NCBI RefSeq assembly: GCF_051401765.1
Contig: NC_135071.1
Span: 11,138,961 to 11,202,960 of the forward strand
Direction of reading: 5' to 3'
Length of the DNA stretch: 64,000 nt
DNA from: Calliopsis andreniformis
Taxonomy: Eukaryota > Arthropoda > Insecta > Hymenoptera > Andrenidae
The notes below the pieces were generated by a model that ran no database searches, was not told the origin of the DNA, and worked only from the letters and a program-made list of their open reading frames with translations. The first letter of the stretch is position 1. Each line of letters starts with the position of its first letter. Positions 51,441 to 64,000 of this stretch are shown here, in pieces. A program made the translations under genes and the position numbers.

Positions 51441-53324
51441 TCTCACTTTTGCTAGACCTCCTGACTGTAGAATCCCTTTCACTATTCTTGTACATTTAAT
51501 TTATCTTCGAGATTTCTTGGATCCTTGGGAAGACTTCGCTGACGAGATTGAGGAATTGCGTGGACAGGAGTTGGGGTGGGTCGGATGGCTGTTGAAGCGT
51601 ACTTGCGAGAGTTATCCTTGACATGATGTCGCTAGAGAGTATATTACGTTTATAGACGCTAGTACCCAATAGTTTGAAATAATATTTAAATAAAGAAAAA
51701 CAACACTCTTTCCTTAAAATTTTCATTTAAGAATTACAATCCTAAATTGTCACCTATATCACTTGCCACTCAAACATGATTTAAATGGCAGTAAGTAACC
51801 ATTTATCACAAATAAATAACAGAAAGTGGTATATTCCTAACACATCACACCGAAAAGTCACACAAAGGAGTCCCACCTAGCGTCACTTGAAGGCAAAAAG
51901 TTCGCAGGGGTTCCCAAGAAGAGTGTCAATCCATCGTCATCTGCAACAATTACTCAGCGCAACGTATCTGCGCTCGGGTAACTTGCGAGCGCGGTGGCAG
52001 AACGTTGACCGAGATCTTCCTGGAATCAATTCCAGGCGAGAGGCAAGGATCTCGGAAATTGTGAGACCGAACGATTGAAACGATTGATAAGCGGAAGCGA
52101 GAGAAAGCGGCCAGCGAACGGCGTGCTTATTGATTCAGGCGGGGAAGGGCAGATGCTCGGGGATCGTGTTTCCCTCCTTCGATCTTGTCAAGGGGAAGAA
52201 CAATAAACGATTCCAGCGAAGTCAGAAACGCTATCCCTGGCGTCCAGAAAGAAGTCCGTGTTTCGAGTCAGGCGTAAAGTGGCCAGGCTCCCTTGGCTTT
52301 CCCTAAGGACGCAATTCCCTTGAATCCAGATTACGCCAGGCTCCTCTCTATGTACTTGCGGCGGGGTAAACGTGAAGGAAGCGATCCGGCGAGTGCAAAC
52401 GACACCCCGTCACGTCAACAACGCCGCTGCAGTGTTCTCAAGATTGCGCAGCTCTTGCCTCCCTCGGCCTGTCCCGGATCAAATTTGAAACAGTCCATAC
52501 CTTGGCTTCCACGCCATTGAAATCACTGAACAGGAGCTCAGCGTCTGTTCCCTCGATTTCTCCGTTTCATGTTGATTAAGCTTAGTACCCTAACTACCCG
52601 CCTTAGAGTTGACGCGCGGGTAGCTTCCAAACGGGATACAGACTGCTTCTCAAGGGCCCGCAGCGAGGTCAGAAAGCCTTGTAACAACTTTCGAACACTT
52701 TGAGCGTACAGTGTTTAGTTGCAGCGAGCTTGTAATTTTGTATAGACGAGAAGCTGAAGGAGAAAGGGAAGCTACTTCGGTCAGTCATTTTGGGATTTTG
52801 GTAACTTGTTCCTTTTCCTGTTGAGAAGAATGCTGAGACCATAATGAGGAAATGTTTTATCTAGGTGATGTATGTTCGATCGATTCTTAAATAGAACTTT
52901 AAATATACGTAGTTTCTTCAAAATACTATGTATGTTTTTAATTAAAATAAATTTCACGTAGATTTAGGCACGCTTTCCAAGGACTAATTTTATTATTCAG
53001 AATTTGTAAACAGTTCTGGAATTAATGAAAATGATGAATATTGCAATTATAATTCCTTTCTCTTGACACAATTCATTCGTTGAAGTATTATTTACGTGTT
53101 TCGGAAAGTCAGTAAATTATCAAGATTATATTAACTTTTTAAATACAACTTTCGTTCAATGAAGTTTTATACAACGAATATAAATTTGTTGCAACGTAGT
53201 AATCTCTGCGAGAATCTAATGCTACCTGTTATAATTTCAATTTACGTATTTTGCTTTAATTTAAATTAACTTGAATGCGTGCAACCTATTTAATTACTTA
53301 TTTTCATGCAACTTTGAACCAGTC

Positions 53325-53460
53325 TTGAATTGATTCAAATTAGTTTCAACTGAGAATATCGATTTGAACTGACTCAAGTTATTCTAGAGTAAAATTCAAG
53401 TCAGTAACATTATGTTCTAAATTGAACCCAGGTTAAACTTGGTTTTCACTAGATTTAAGA
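53325..53460. repeat. Degenerate TTGAAC/GATTCAAAT repeats
   Basis: Loose repeats of TTGAATTGATTCAAATT, TTGAACTGACTCAAG and AAATTCAAGTCAG. Similar in style to 13290-13420. Confidence 0.4.
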
Positions 53461-56400
53461 ATAAAAAATTTCTCAATCCCATTTCCCAATCATCTTTTGA
53501 AGCTTAACCCATTAAAATCCAAAGTTGTTTAAACGCAACATTTCATTCGCCATTTTCTTTAGGAAATTTTAATTATTGGATTCTACTCCTTCGTGTTACT
53601 GTTATGTTGCAGTTACCCAACGTGAGCCTTAATGGTTTAAATTCACGAGAAACCGAAGCCACCTCTGTTCTCCAGACCTAGATGGTCACACAAAACAGTG
53701 TTTTCGGTCCCCCGAAAATATGGCCGCAAAGCAAAACCATTTCGTTGGATCCGCGTTGCACGTGCATGCACATTGTAAAAGCTATGCAACGAACTTCACC
53801 GAGAGTAAACTGAGCGGATAATTGCTGTCCATATCAGTGAAACCCAAAATTTGTCGATCGCTGGCCGGCTCATCCATAAAGATATCACATCGCTGAGGGT
53901 AAACGTAACGTGTTGTACTTGCATTAGCGTAACGACGTCCTCGCGGTAATGCATCGGCGAATTATCGCTAATAAAACTACGTTGGAGCGGAATCGAGATG
54001 CTTTCATCGACTGACTCGTCCATTTATTACCGGGAAACATGTTCGATGAAACGACACCGGAAGTGCCACATTTCTCGAACAATGAAGAGCCATTTCGAAG
54101 CAGTTTATGCTGGACATTGATCACTTTTACACGTGAATTTCATGAGCTGTCAGCATTGATTGAGAGAGGCGTGCAATCGTGATCAATCAATAATTAAAAA
54201 CTTATATTATCACATGGGAACTCTGAAACTTAAAATATTTAAGATGTTTTGCCACCTATACACACAATATACGATACTCAATTTTGTCTACAAACTCAAC
54301 CCTTTTGAATCACAATCTGTTTTTATAATAATCAAATAGCTTAAAATATTTCCTTTCCTGCCACAATTTGCACAAAACTGACTTAAATTAGTTTACCTAA
54401 CAGAGACTTACAACTTCTCCAGTGGTTTCAAATTGTCTAACTATATTTGCTAATTATAACACCAATAAATTTTTAATAAACAAGAGAATAAAATTCAACG
54501 AAAAGGAAACTCAGCTTGTCGTGGCGTCGAAGTATAAAGAAGAATTTACTTCCAACAAACCGTGCAACGACCTGCTCGGCCATTCCAGGGGAAACTTGTC
54601 GTCGAGTTCGAACTACAATTCACCCGTGTACTTTAAATTCCGATATATCACAGCCGTTTCGTCGCAACGCCACTCTGATCCAGGTCGTTGGATTCCTGGC
54701 GGTCTATTCCACAACATTTGTACGGCTGGAAAAGTCGGCTTCCATTTAGCGGAGCGAAGGTGATCGTGATACCTCGTAAATGCCATTCAATTAAACGACC
54801 GAATTTTATGGCTCGCGCTTTTAAAGTTCGAACCTTTAAACTTACCAATAGTCGTCGTCGGTAATAAGGAAAAAGAGGAACGTTTCCGTATGATTTGCGT
54901 TTCGATGAGATTCTTCATGACTTCTGTCAAGAGCGAGTTTCCTCGAGAATGAGGCAATAATATTTATGTACTTTTCTTATTAAACTCCGCAAAATGAACG
55001 ATAAAAAAGACGGTGCTCTTATTGAAATAGTAAACTGAATAATAATTCCAAAAATTCTGAAGGAACTTAAGGGGAGAAACAGTCGCAGTTCGTTTATGAG
55101 CCGCGTCTGACCACAAACAGGTTTCTTTCACTAGTTAGTAATTTTACTCTCTCGACTGTTGTCATTTTGCTCAGATAGTGTTCTATTGTTGACACAGGCA
55201 TAATCCTTTGCTTATTAAATATTATAATACAAAATAGTTTCTGAGAACAGGTTTTGAAACGTTTTGAGAACCTTTTCTGAAATTGTTACAAAATATATTT
55301 ACCTACATTTCTGAAGTTCTTAATAATTTGGATAATGTCCACGTCTTTTAAAAAGATATGCAGTTATATGAAAGGTATAACTCTGTTAAGTATCACTTGG
55401 AATTAATGTCTGACTATAGACGGTTCATTTCTCCTCTTGCCACTTTTTGAAGATTATTTATATAGCTGCATTATGCACGATATCTACAACATTATTTACC
55501 TACTTATTTATTAATAAGACGTACTGAGAAAACAATTTTAAATGTATGATACATGTATACATGAAAATTTTAATATTTCGCTAAAAATACATAGAATTTT
55601 GAAAACAGACTTCTGGAACCTTCAGCAGTACTATTCCTAAAATTTCTCTCTGAAATTCTTTACAAATTCCAGTATATCGAATTCCAGCGCTTAACATGAT
55701 ATTTACAAAAATTGAAATTCTTCTGCGCCATATCAAATCAAAACCTAGTGATGTTGGTAACTAAAATATCTCAAACAATTAAAGACATGTCTTCCCTAAA
55801 TAACTTACATACCACTTGCATATTATACTTTCAAACATTACGACGATCTCTATTTCACAACTGAAATTCACTGTCAGCAGGTTTCAAACAAACTAAGAGA
55901 CAATAAAATGCTGTCAAACAAAAGCCTCTTGCACTTCGGTAGCTAACCTGGAGAATTTCTTGTGGAAGCTGCACGAAAACGCGACAATTACCGTGGACAC
56001 GTATCAGAGGCGGAAGAAAGAAACTTCACGTTCTCCACAGAGGGGCGGCTTGAAAAATTCAGTAAACCGGAAACTAGACGACAGGAAACAGTGGAAAGTA
56101 CGAAACACGGTTTTCAGGTGAGGAAGGCGCCGCAAGGAAGCGCAAAGCGCGAAGCACACATCGCGGGAGTGGTGCGAAAAAATTTGGGACTTTAACAGCG
56201 TCGTCGGCGGAGAAAATAGACGCTGGAGTAGTTCGTGACGCAGCGATTTGTTTGCTCGCCTCGGATTCGTTTAACTTTGTATTAACATTCCCGCTGAAAC
56301 TTTCGAAAGTTCGAAGATCCTCGGGAAGTCCTGTCGAAGGTTTCCAAGCCGTTACATATATACGAGAACATTGGAGGATTCGTTCTCCGCGAAGTTTCTT

Positions 56401-59400
56401 CTGGAATTTTTCTGCAACGAACGTATCATCTTTGCTGCTCCTCTGCCACAGATTTCCTCGAGGAAAGGTTCTTTCTTCTAGAACTGACGCGAAAATGCGC
56501 GCGTGAAATCTCAAAGTGACAACTTTGACGTTGACAGAACTTCTTACAGGATCTCAGAATCTGTTAGTTGGTCCGTGAGAAAAGTGACACGTCTTAAAAA
56601 CTGTCAATTTTAAGATACAGTACTTGTGCCAGAGTTTGAAATCGCTAAACATCATTCAATACACCGATTATATAAAAAAGTACATTCACCTGGAACATAT
56701 TATTTTCAACAATAATTACAACGCTTGTTATATTAGCAGTGTATTAAATTAAATTACGCATTAAATAGAAAATGAATCTTTTTTAATTAAAAAACTAATT
56801 TTAAATTCTTCACCAGTGGTGCTATTATTTTATGCTTTAATTTAATGTTTAAATTTAAACTTCCGTAGGAAATCTGGATAGTAGACGACCTAAGCGAAAT
56901 TCCAGTCCTGAACGTCCTCGAAATGAAGGGGAGGGTGAACTTGCTTTCTTCCCAAAATTTTTTCAGACTCTTTAACCGCCTACAACAAAAAAAACAAGCG
57001 ACCTATTTTGTCTACGGTATATGAGAAAATATGTTTGCCTGCAGAGGGTAATTATTACTACTAATTTAAGGATAAGTAATACTTGTATTCTATTAAGAAC
57101 TCTCAAAACTTAAAGATTAATAATTACATAGCCAGAGAAAAAAGAATTCTCAAATATGAAGTAGCTGAATAATAAATGGCTAATGTAATACTATCGTCAA
57201 GTTCAAACTAATTTCTTGGAAAATTGGCTCTGTCTGATCCTGTTACTTTTCTGGCGAATAGTTAGAAAATTATGACTGTGTACGGAATGTTAATCTTACA
57301 GAAGTATCCACAGTTAGCATATTCCTTGAGCCACTGCAAATTTCATGGACAGTCGGAAAATATTCATGTGTACCAACCAGTTCGCTGAATAATGAGGAAG
57401 GATATGGATATCCATCAGATATTCATGGAATATCTTGTACTGATCAGGCCGCAAGACATTGAAAGCGAGAGAATGTCTAAAGTGTGATATACTTGTTCTC
57501 GAGGTGGAATCGATAAGGAAAACCCCGGACAGGCAAGAGGCAGAAACCGAAGGATAAAAGGAAGCATAAAACGTTTGCACTTCAATTACCCGTCAATCTC
57601 GGTAAAAGCTGATTTCAGGTTAGCTTTGCTTCTCATTTGAATGTGCTAGTCTCGATGGTCGACATAATACGGGGTCAGATTAATTGGATACCATCAGTTT
57701 CTTCACGACAAATATTTCACGAAATTCAAACGTGAATCAACCTGAAAGCATTGAACATTATGCATGCGGGAAATACTTATCTTGGACATGTCGAATTTAG
57801 GTTAATTCCTTAATTTGGAATAGATTACACGTGCTCATAGTTCATTAACCCTCTCAGGAATATTGGCGCATACTCCACTCTCTCAAGGAAAGTGGCACAG
57901 GTAAAGTATTTTAAATTATCATTTAACGTTTCATGTAAAAGATAGCAAAAACCTATTATTATGAAAATTAATATGGAAAACACTCCGTCACATAGAGTAT
58001 ATTATCAGAAAATATCGACGAAGTAGTCGCAGATGTAATTTGTAAGAATTATTGAGTTTTTTCGAATATTTAGGAGACTCCTTGTGATGAAAAATAAGAA
58101 TGTATCCACAATACTAATCTTTGGATTTTTCACTGTGCAGCTTTGATTGATGAAAGTTCGTTGACAATGATACACATTCAATAATCTATAACATTGAAAC
58201 GAAGGCAAATTTGATTGAGCATTGGTATTCTTTGCAATTGAAAAGAATAAAGCACGAAGAACAGTGTAACAAGGAATGACGCGTATAAAACTAAATTTGT
58301 ATGTTCTTCCCGCAATTTATTTGCTTCGAAAATAATTTCTGATATTATTTGCAGGACAGCCGAATTTACATCGTCCTCCTGGTAAAGATGAATGTTCAGA
58401 GCTCCTCGTCGAACTTTATTAAAAATTTCATAAAACGGAACGATAAAATTTCGCTTCGCTTTACGAATACTGCAGGGCAAAGTCAATATTGCGGTTTAAC
58501 TGGAGGAAACCTCTTTGAATGCTTAAAACCCTTTGAGACGTAGTCAGTGAAAGAAGTTCTCAACTTCTGAAACCAAACCCTCTTCAAAATGGAGGGCTCA
58601 GCTTCCTGTCACAAATAAAGATATCACACTAATTACTAGACCTTAGCGAATTCCTCAAAAACGACAATTTGAGAAGCACGAGAGACCTCCTTGGCGATTG
58701 GCACACTAAGTTCCTAAAGTCGTAAGCAAATGTCTCGCGAAGCTTTCCAACCCTAGAAGCAAATAAATCTGAAACTGACTCCTTTGAGTTTTCGTTGGGA
58801 AAGAAATATATTAAACGCGAGGAAAGCTCGTCAGAACGGCCGCAAGAAACGAAAACATGCAACCCGTTCACGCGACAAAATTTATCGCAACAGCCTTTTG
58901 TGGACTTTTTTAAATGGCCGAGAGTTTAACATCACTCGTCATCGTAAAGGGGTTGCAAAAGTAAAACGCGGCGCCCCATGGGGGGAGTCAGACTGAAACA
59001 CGCGCCTCTCAGGATGAATTGTAAATAATAACGTGTTGTTACGTTGGTTCGTTGCACTCGTTAGCCTCGCGTCTTCTTTACATTTCAATTTATGCGTCCA
59101 CGTAATAGAATAAAAAAAAAAGAGCGAGCGATACGTGTCTGTTTCAGGTGTACACGCATAAACCGCGCCACTTTATTGCTCAATAAAGCCCTGCTCTGTT
59201 CGAATCACACGTTTCATTGCCTCGAGTTTGAATCGCAGCTCTCCCCTTTTCATTCTTAAAACCGTTGTTGGGATTTTGTCGGCGCGTTTAACAGTTTTTC
59301 TGGCCGAGAAACTTCGAGGCGACATTTTATTTTCAAGCTACGAAGAAATGGAAGTTTTTCATTATAGATTTTCCTTGGGGTTGAAGTTATTAAAAGTATA

Positions 59401-60993
59401 AAGTTTGGAATTTGACATTTCAACGATCCGCTGTGAAACAGAATTGCAGTAGATTTTTTGCTAGTCTTTTGTTGTTAAGTATTTATTTAACGCTGCGGGA
59501 TTTTCTGTTTTTTACTGTGAGTAAAACCCTGAAGTGACTGTTGAGTCCAGTGGTTTGCGAATTTGGTCAAACTGTTTCAAAATTTACGGGTATTTTATTT
59601 TTTATTTCTTTCTTTTATTAAAATTGAAAAGCTGAAGAATAATTGAACACAATAATAGAAGCAAAGGTAGATAAAAGGAAAGTTCAATTAGAGGAGAAAA
59701 ATACACACAGAAATATCCGTTTACTAGAAAGCAACAAGTAAAAATTATTATATATTATCTCAATTTGTTTGTGGTCTTTGCTGCTTCCACTCTATAGCTA
59801 CTGCACCAATTTACTTTCGAAGAATCTTTCTAACAGTAACTAGTAATAATCTAGTGGTACATACTAGTTCGAGAATGTAGATTACATTCTACTGTAACTA
59901 AATAAGAAAAAATACTACAAATATTTGAACAAAATAATTTGATAGATTTTCATCGATACAAGTAATAACGTCTTCTGTAGTTTTCTCAATATTAAAATAT
60001 CATACTTATTTACAGTTATTGCATAGCTTGATTTCTTCATTAAGTAGAAATGTAGCAACTACTTTCATTACACGAAAGTAGCAACCAAAACAAACTTAGA
60101 ATAATTACTTCCTTTACCTCCCTGTAAGAACAAGGCGAAAATTTCATTTACATCTCAGCAGCCTTTACATTTCCCTGCACGGCAACATTAACCAAATAGG
60201 TTGAAAAAGGACCGTTTGGAAGTTTTCAAATCAACCGCCGCCACGGAACATCGCGAGACCGCAGAAACAACCTTCACTCCACCCTTTCCCGAACCCCTAA
60301 TCAGATTCACGATCTCCACTTAACTCGCAGCCGCAGCCACCTATCTTTATGTAAAAAGTTGCAAGAACCTGGCGCGGAGGCGTAAGTATAAAGCACGTTG
60401 TACAACACGTAGTTACGTGCCCAAAGTGTTTCAGTGCTCCTGAAAACAGCCCCTCCTCTCGACGTGCTTCCGTGTGCCTTAATGGTCGCGCGCGTTCGAC
60501 ACCTTCGAAAGCAGAAAATCCTACGATTCGCGATGCAAGACCGACGACTGCTCGTCGCGGTTCTCCGCGGGCGGCGGAATTCTAAAGAGCACGAAAGCAA
60601 TGGTACAGTTAAAAGGGCGGTCGGTCGCGCGGGTCGATATGCACGAGGGACCAGCTGCGACAAGAAATAACAAACTATAACCTGTGCAACGTCGCGTAAG
60701 TTACGAGCCGCGTTGCAATTACTTTCCACACTTCGATGCGATATCGATGCCACCTAAATGCGCACTGGTTACCGTTTCGAGCACGTTGCAATATCTCTTG
60801 ACTTCTTGATTACCTGCGACAACCGATCGACCCTCGCCCGGAAAAGGTAGGTCATTTCCTGCTGGAATAATTATACCGTTTCGCACGCTCCGAGGATATT
60901 TCCACTCGTCGCGCGCCACTTTTGTGTTGGGCAAATTGATTTCCTGGGAATGGCACAAAGACGCATTGAATGGCGGTACACAGGGTATAAATA

Positions 60994-61245
60994 ATGTCCC
61001 AAATAGCACACGACCTCTATTTTAGGTCCATTTTCTACTGGAGTGTCTTACGACACAATTTCGACGTCTTAAAAACATTCAATAGCATGTGGTTTATAGA
61101 CATCCGAAATTTATCTCCGTAAAACGTTGCAAAGAAACACTACACGAAAGTCTTAAAGCCATACACTTTGGGATATTTTAAAGACGTCTATTTTCTGTCT
61201 GAACGTCTTATGGACGTAGCTCAGACGTCTTCAATTCCATTCCTT
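60994..61245. repeat. Second copy of the AGACGTC fold-back family
   Basis: Begins GTCCCAAATAGCACACGACC, matching the right end of the element at 5994-6343 read from its other strand (CCCAGATAGCACACGACG). The match goes on inward (TGTCTTACGACACAATTT against CGTCTTACGATATAATTT). Interior AGACGTC/GACGTCT units recur. The right end is less clear, so limits are approximate. It has no coding frame. Confidence 0.65.
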
Positions 61246-61399
61246 TTATTTCCAATAATCAGCGCAGAATCATCTCTCCAAATGCAATCACCCCCTCAAA
61301 CGTCACTGTCCATCATCCCTCGACACAAATGTAGGAGACGACGATGTTCGTTTCTTTATCACTTACCAGTGCGTGCAGCGCTCGCGTAGCTTGAAGCGG

Positions 61400-62150
61400 A
61401 AATACGTCAGCAGAAAAGGAGCGGGGCTATCCCGAGGTGTTGCTTCTGTTACTTGGAAAGTGTATATTTCAATGTCGCCGCTGAGGGCACAGCCGGTGGG
61501 CGGCCATTTGCAAGCTTACCGAGTAGTCTATACGGTTCAGGAATAGCGAAACAAGTATTTATAGCCCGCAGCCGGCGCTCCGCCGCGCCGTGGAAACGGA
61601 AAAGGGACACAGAGGGCGGTCGGGGGCGGCGAGGAGGGGGGGACAGGCAAGGGATAAGGAGCTGGCGGTGTAACCGGAAGATTAATTGGAGGTGGAGTTG
61701 ACTTCTGAATAAGCAGGCCCAGCTGCAGCCAGCGTTTTGCTCCCAGTACGAGGAAAAGATTAGGGGAACAATGCGCGCAACCCTTTTAATTCGCCCTGTT
61801 TAAACGAAACCAGCTACTATTTACCGAACCGAAGGCGCTAGGCCAGGTGAGGCGGAGGGGGCGAGCGTTCGACGGTGAAACTTAATTAACCGTGGTTTAT
61901 GTTAAGCGTCGCGGCGCTGCAACCGGTCCCAGGCATTTTATTTCGCGCTGCCTCGCCGCGAAATGAAACCGCCAAGTAAATTTTTCGATGGCTTCGGCGC
62001 GGAACCTCTCGGGTCAAGAGCTCCCTTGGCTGGCTCTGTTGGAGAGGGGCGAGAACGAGATCTGTTTACGGTGGAATTCTGCCTCATTGTGCGAGCGGCA
62101 TCAATAACTGAAGGAGGCCTGAAGGGGCTTAATGTTGCTTTATTTAAGAA
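61400..62150. promoter_or_regulatory. CpG- and G-rich island, candidate promoter
   Basis: The most CpG-rich and GC-rich stretch of the window. It includes clustered G runs at 61604-61653 that could form a quadruplex on the plus strand (GGGCGGTCGGGGGCGGCGAG and the G7 run after it). On the minus strand, just downstream, is a strong splice donor (CACTG then GTAAGT; 61376-61371). A promoter driving leftward transcription with a non-coding first exon is possible. No TATA box or start codon with the needed phase was identified. Confidence 0.3.
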
Positions 62151-64000
62151 GCCTTTGCTCGTTTCTGTTTAATTGTTACGCGGGAGTACGACGTCTACCG
62201 ATCGCGTGTCTTTTGACAATGGATGGAGATTTTAAGTAATCTGGATACCCGGGGTCGACTGAATTAGCGCGGCCGTGGAATCATGTATATTTCAGGAACA
62301 AATCTGAATTGTAAATAATTCGGATTGCTGAATGTTGCTGGCAACGCGATCCGGGAAATTTGTGGGTTTAGGGAGGAAGTCTGGATTCGTGAACTTCGAG
62401 TGTGTTTCTCGGGTTAATCGTTAATTGGATTCTGAGCAGGGATGAGTAGAAGTTTTTTCAACGTCACTTCTGTTTAGATCTATGTTTAATGGCATAACAA
62501 ATTGCAGTGTTATACTTAATGCAGTTTTAATACTAATTCTTCTCTAGTTGAACGTACATTTAGAATTGACTTACACTGTGTTAGGCTTCGTTATGTCGCA
62601 TGAATGTTAATCGACTGTTTTGTGCTACTAAGTTGTCCCAGCACCCTTAATTGCTGCATAATTGCGTTTAGACTTCACTAATTCTGTTCCTCGTTTTAGG
62701 AGTACATTACAATGTCAAAATCAATATCTATAGAGGATACTAGTCTTGTAATTGTTAAACTTCATCGTTTATTACGGAAGCTTCTAAACAAGGAAGCAGC
62801 GCCATTGGCAAATTCACCGTTAATGTGTAATTAGGAATACCTTCGACTGTTCTAGAGAGCCCTATAGAGGTACGAAAACCAATCGAATCAATGTTTCCAA
62901 CTTTGAAAAATTTGTCCCTAGTTAGAGCAACGCCTTATCGAGCAGAAATTCGCACAAAGAAAGACATATGTGTAATAGGTAGCTACAAATAAAAGAAATA
63001 TTTACCTTTACCTACTATATGCGTTCAAGCTCTCATCATGCAACTTAACTTTTGCATAATGAAAACTTCCCTTACTACTTAGGTACACTTGCCAAGTGTT
63101 CAACTACTTGCGGAGCATAACACAGCTCCTCAAAAATTGATTAAAAAGGAGCTCCAGCTTTTCGAAACTATCCCGTCTACGACATGTACTTAAAATCTTG
63201 CGTAGCACACACACAAACTCCTCTTCCACAGGACGAAACGAAAATAGGACGAGCGGGTGGAGAGGGCAAGAGGTACAGAAGCGAAGGCGCTGGAGTTCGC
63301 CAAAACTTGGATCTGTGTTAATTTATATTAATGCGAGCGCACGGCAGTGTCTTGCATTAGCGTCGTCTGAGATCCGTGAAAAGCAGGAGCGCTCGTCTAC
63401 AAGCCAGTTTACCATCCAGGCATCGCGTGGCATCAATTATTCATTCCTACTTTGCGCGCATCAAAATCGAGCCAAGAGCTCCGATTTGATCGCGATACGA
63501 TCTTCGGAGGCGACGCTTTAATACGGTGCTGGGGACGTGCCCCGAAGCCAAATCGATTCTCAGGGTTTACTTGTCGTGTATAATGAAACGAGTAACGCAT
63601 GAAATGAGTCGAAGACGGAGTTTAGATGAAGCTCCAACGGGATCCCCAGGCTCGCGAGGAAACACGACACGAGTTTTATTTGCTGGTAATTAATATTGAT
63701 ACGAGCTAACAGGTACTCGGTGAATTTTAATTATCCGCTCCCTTTGGACGAGCGATGTCTAATGAGAAGAAACGAACACGTACGTTCTTGAGTAAATTTG
63801 TAATCATGTTACTACCAATTTACTGGCTCCAATTTCCTTAAACAATTTTATTGCAATTCTGTAGAGCATGTGCCTTTGTCTTGCTGCCTCATTTTTGTTG
63901 CCATGACTTTTATGTGTTTATTTCGAAGTGAAAAATGGTTTTAATAAGGGACCAGGTCTTGTTCAACCATCGCCACATTGTAATTCTGCCTAAGGATTAC

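Larger units (their letters stand above)
22794..64000. other. 41 kb without a defensible exon (first intron and/or upstream DNA)
   Basis: The V-like exon opens with a phase-1 acceptor, so at least one coding exon lies upstream on the minus strand. I looked for a hydrophobic start followed by a phase-1 donor leaving A, C or G and found none that convinces. Repeats inside are listed separately. GC-richer patches (27.2-28.0, 28.5-29.3, 30.5-31.1, 32.4-33.1, 34.7-35.4, 39.2-40.0, 41.7-42.5, 46.2-46.9, 48.4-48.9, 49.5-50.0, 51.0-52.8, 53.6-54.2, 54.5-54.9, 55.9-56.6, 57.3-57.7, 58.6-59.3, 60.2-62.4, 63.1-63.8 kb) hold short overlapping frames on both strands without family motifs. The stretches between them are plain AT-rich DNA in which I see nothing. 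Confidence 0.6.

Noticed and set aside
56074..56514. 146-codon minus-strand open frame
   Set aside because: Two plus-strand frames overlap it, no recognisable domain, GC-rich patch effect.
60307..60753. 148-codon minus-strand open frame, Arg/Ser/Ala-rich
   Set aside because: CpG-rich DNA has few stop codons; the opposite strand is also open. No motif, no conserved-looking segment.

Overview
This window is eukaryotic, almost certainly insect and most likely hymenopteran. It has an AT-rich background broken by GC/CpG-rich patches, widely spaced small exons with GT-AG borders, and many small fold-back elements of the kind that start with ACAGGGTG. The insect call rests on the style of the protein and repeats. 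The hymenopteran call is inference from base composition and repeat style. No bacterial-type operons, rRNA, convincing tRNA or CRISPR were seen.

One protein-coding gene can be supported, on the minus strand between about 22.8 kb and 1.1 kb. Five exons (22793-22431, 9785-9665, 7952-7771, 2581-2489, 1254-1112) join through GT-AG introns in one continuous frame. They total 902 nt: 2 nt of a split codon plus 300 codons including the stop. The product is a cell-surface or secreted protein with two immunoglobulin domains, of the general build of insect beaten-path-like neuronal Ig proteins, followed by a Thr/Pro-rich stalk and a hydrophobic C-terminus. Intron phases are 1-1-2-1-1, so the first Ig domain sits on a symmetrical phase 1-1 exon and the second is split by a phase-2 intron. 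The first coding exon (signal peptide) was not found. It lies either somewhere in the 41 kb to the right or beyond the window. The last exon is the least certain.

Layout: 1-1111 is the 3' flank with possible poly(A) signals. 1112-22793 holds the five exons and four introns (1.2, 5.2, 1.7 and 12.6 kb). From 22794 to 64000 I found no exon I would defend, and it is best read as a very long first intron and/or intergenic DNA. This part contains several inverted-repeat elements, degenerate TTCAAATATT-type tracts, a pyrimidine-rich tract near 51.0-51.4 kb and a CpG/G-rich island near 61.4-62.1 kb. The island is followed on the minus strand by a strong splice donor and is a candidate promoter and first non-coding exon.

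The most notable non-coding content is a set of palindromic (fold-back) elements, mostly not coding: 5994-6343 with a relative at 60994-61245, 14540-15010, 23255-23657 abutting 23661-23810, 33236-33786, and 45976-46150. Those inside introns of the Ig gene would be transcribed as long hairpins.
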